Of a stretch of 64,000 nucleotides of DNA, positions 62,492 to 64,000 are shown piece after piece. The notes under the pieces are model-generated. The model saw only the letters and a program-made list of their open reading frames with translations, was not told where the DNA came from and ran no database searches. Source of the DNA: Kocuria marina. GTDB taxonomy: Bacteria > Actinomycetota > Actinomycetes > Actinomycetales > Micrococcaceae. Within the stretch, counting starts at the first letter, position 1. Every line of letters begins with the position of its first letter. The DNA lies in assembly GCA_014652975.1 (NCBI GenBank), contig BMZV01000001.1:1-64000 (forward strand). Direction: 5' to 3'. Position numbers and translations under genes: made by a program.

Positions 62492-63382
62492 TCATGCGTG
62501 CGCCGGGACACAGTCCGGACAGTACACCCGGGCCCCGGAGGCCGTGCAGTCCTCGCAGCACAGGAACAGCTGCCGGCATGTGGGTTCCGCGCAGTTCACG
62601 AACGTGGGTGTCGCCGTGCCGCATTCCTCGCAGCGGCCCAGCGAGCGCGCATCAGGGGAGAATTCCATGTGCATACGCTTGTCGAAGACGTAGAGGGAGC
62701 CGTCCCACAGTCCGTGGTCCCCGTACTGCTCGCCGTAGCGCACGATCCCGCCGTCCAGCTGGTACACGTCCCGGAATCCCCGGTTCTTCAGCAGCACGCT
62801 CAACACCTCGCAGCGCACTCCCCCGGTGCAGTAGGTCACCACGTGCTTCTCCTTGAGGTGATCGTACTTCCCGGAGTCGAGTTCGCGGATGAAGTCCCGC
62901 GTGGTGCCCGTGTCGGGGACGACGGCGTCCCGGAACCTCCCAATCCGCGCCTCCAGCTCGTTGCGACCATCGAAGAACACCACGTTTTCCCCGCCCCGGT
63001 CCACGAGCTGGTGCAGTTCGCGGGGTGTCAGGTGGGTGCCACCGCCCTGGACCCCGTGCTCCGTGACCGTGATGACGTCCGGGGCGTGGAAGGACACGAG
63101 CTCGGGGCGCACCTTGACGCTCAACCGGGGGAAGTCGTCCCCGCGGCCGTCCGACCACTTGACGTCCGCATCCTTGAACGGGACGTACTCCCGCAGCCCG
63201 CGGACGTACCGTTTCACGTCCTGGATGTCCCCGCCCACCGTGGCGTTGATCCCCTGTGCGGAGACGATGATCCGCCCCGTCACATTGCTGCTCCGCGCCA
63301 GGTTCAGCTGCCACAACCGCACCGCCTCCGGATCCGGCAAGGGTGTGAAGACGTAGAACAGCACGATCTTGGGGAGGGACAT
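62492..63382 (-). CDS. trhO: tRNA uridine(34) hydroxylase TrhO (rhodanese family)
   Basis: 296 residues: N-terminal acylphosphatase-like domain ([12 protein letters not shown]), rhodanese domain with active Cys in [10 protein letters not shown], the conserved [12 protein letters not shown], and a C-terminal Cys-rich zinc-type end ([23 protein letters not shown]). Hydroxylates U34 of tRNA to ho5U using oxygen. ATG 63382 lies 6 bases after TACGCT. Confidence 0.93.
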   Translation of the reverse strand: MSLPKIVLFYVFTPLPDPEAVRLWQLNLARSSNVTGRIIVSAQGINATVGGDIQDVKRYVRGLREYVPFKDADVKWSDGRGDDFPRLSVKVRPELVSFHAPDVITVTEHGVQGGGTHLTPRELHQLVDRGGENVVFFDGRNELEARIGRFRDAVVPDTGTTRDFIRELDSGKYDHLKEKHVVTYCTGGVRCEVLSVLLKNRGFRDVYQLDGGIVRYGEQYGDHGLWDGSLYVFDKRMHMEFSPDARSLGRCEECGTATPTFVNCAEPTCRQLFLCCEDCTASGARVYCPDCVPAHA

Positions 63383-63388
63383 GACTCC

Positions 63389-63394
63389 AGCGTA
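63389..63394 (-). promoter_or_regulatory. -10 box of a leaderless promoter (trhO)
   Basis: Minus-strand TACGCT, then ggagtc and the ATG. The spacer could instead act as a very close ribosome binding site. Confidence 0.4.
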
Positions 63395-64000
63395 GATCCC
63401 CGCTCCGACCGAACATCTGTGCCCCGAAAAAGCCGTTCCCGGCCGATCCCGCGGTCGTTCCGGGGCATGTGTGTTGTGGAGTGGGATTGCCGCGGGGGTG
63501 TAAGGCGGGGGATGTGGGGCGGGGTGCGGGTGCGCGTGGCCCTCGCTGGATTGGATACAGCCGTGGGGAGGGCCGCACCTGTCACCGACCCGGCGGTGTG
63601 GGGCTCACAGGTCCCGCGATCCGTGCTCCGCGCGGTGGACGCCCGACTTGATGAGCCGCCAATGACCCACCGGCGCCGAACCTCCGGCACATCGTTCTAG
63701 GGAGCACCATGTCCACCGCGTCCGTTTCCGTCGGCGCCCCCAGCGCTCATCGTGATCTTCTCCCTGCTGGCGGGTCGCAACGCGTCCAAGTTATGGACCA
63801 ACGAGGCGCCCGCGAAGGACGTCTCCCCCGCCGGCTGACCGTTCCCCGCGTACCGGGACGCAGCGGCGTTGTCCGCCGTTCGCGTGAGCCCCCGGGTCCG
63901 GACCTGTCGGCGCGGTCCGCTCCGGTGTCACACCCGACGACGCCGCCGCACCCCTCCCCGCTCGCGACGCACGTGTCTGCCCGTGGCGGGTCTGCGGCGC
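63395..64000. other. No convincing gene at the right end of the window
   Basis: About 600 bases. A plus-strand frame ending at 63838 reads ALIVIFSLLAGRNASKLW and then APAKDVSPAG, like the hydrophobic end of a membrane protein; an ATG at 63709 lies in a different frame, so a base may be lost between. Nothing else supports a gene here. Confidence 0.4.

Noticed and set aside
1-64000. CRISPR array, tRNA or rRNA genes, prophage or restriction-modification genes
   Set aside because: No regularly spaced repeats and no recognisable tRNA/rRNA segments or phage/defence proteins were seen. A tRNAscan and CRISPR search would settle it.

Overview
The window is chromosomal DNA of a high-GC actinobacterium, most likely a member of the Micrococcaceae (Kocuria-like). 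The grounds are a mycothiol enzyme (mshB), monomeric NADP isocitrate dehydrogenase, the succinylase lysine pathway (dapC, dapD, dapE), gluABCD, a DUF3117 gene, DtxR/IdeR-type iron boxes, and many genes that start 6-7 bases after a TANNNT box, which points to leaderless transcripts. The genus is an inference from gene content; no rRNA or tRNA gene is present to settle it.

Layout. 1-6.2 kb: a CBS/MgtE-N protein, a DUF1003 membrane protein, the Fe-S carrier ATPase Mrp, TatB, an RseB-like membrane-anchored protein, an O-methyltransferase and a tandem fluoride-channel pair. 6.2-12.4 kb: DUF3117, a GT-C-type mannosyltransferase, a LOG-family protein, then the glutamate importer gluABCD. 12.4-24.2 kb: dapE and dapD, divergent and separated by about 9.6 kb of accessory DNA. 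That DNA holds a broken copper-type membrane gene, an intact IS256-family element with 8-bp target duplication, a broken PepSY gene, an Rrf2 regulator, a putative cysteine-sensing leader peptide, a decayed tauD, an intact taurine/sulfonate ABC importer and a decayed IS21-family element. 24.2-31.8 kb: galE, gltA, dapC, fdxA, a small membrane protein, mshB and typA. 31.8-38.1 kb: S9 peptidase, azlCD, a DUF1540 protein and a second gene both with candidate iron boxes, and a CapA-like lipoprotein. 38.1-43.5 kb: gatCAB, a hypothetical gene, a ChaA-type antiporter. 43.5-51.8 kb: a mycothiol-dependent-enzyme-like protein and an oligopeptide importer (dppA, a very long dppB, dppC, fused dppDF) interrupted by an opposite-strand PH-domain gene. 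52-64 kb: LapA-domain protein, icd, tpx, mdh, a macrodomain protein, a PIG-L deacetylase, a broken TehA-like transporter, a YchJ protein, an LLM oxidoreductase, family 5 uracil-DNA glycosylase, a MOSC protein and TrhO. The last 600 bases show no convincing gene.

How the parts fit: three TCA enzymes (gltA, icd, mdh), three lysine/peptidoglycan-precursor steps (dapC, dapD, dapE), amino-acid and peptide uptake (glu, dpp) and export (azl), redox protection (mshB, tpx, fdxA) and tRNA amidation or hydroxylation (gatCAB, trhO) make up an ordinary core genome. The unusual parts are the island between dapE and dapD, its sulfur-control leader, and the repeated leaderless promoter layout. I found no CRISPR array, prophage or defence system, and no clearly new enzymatic system.
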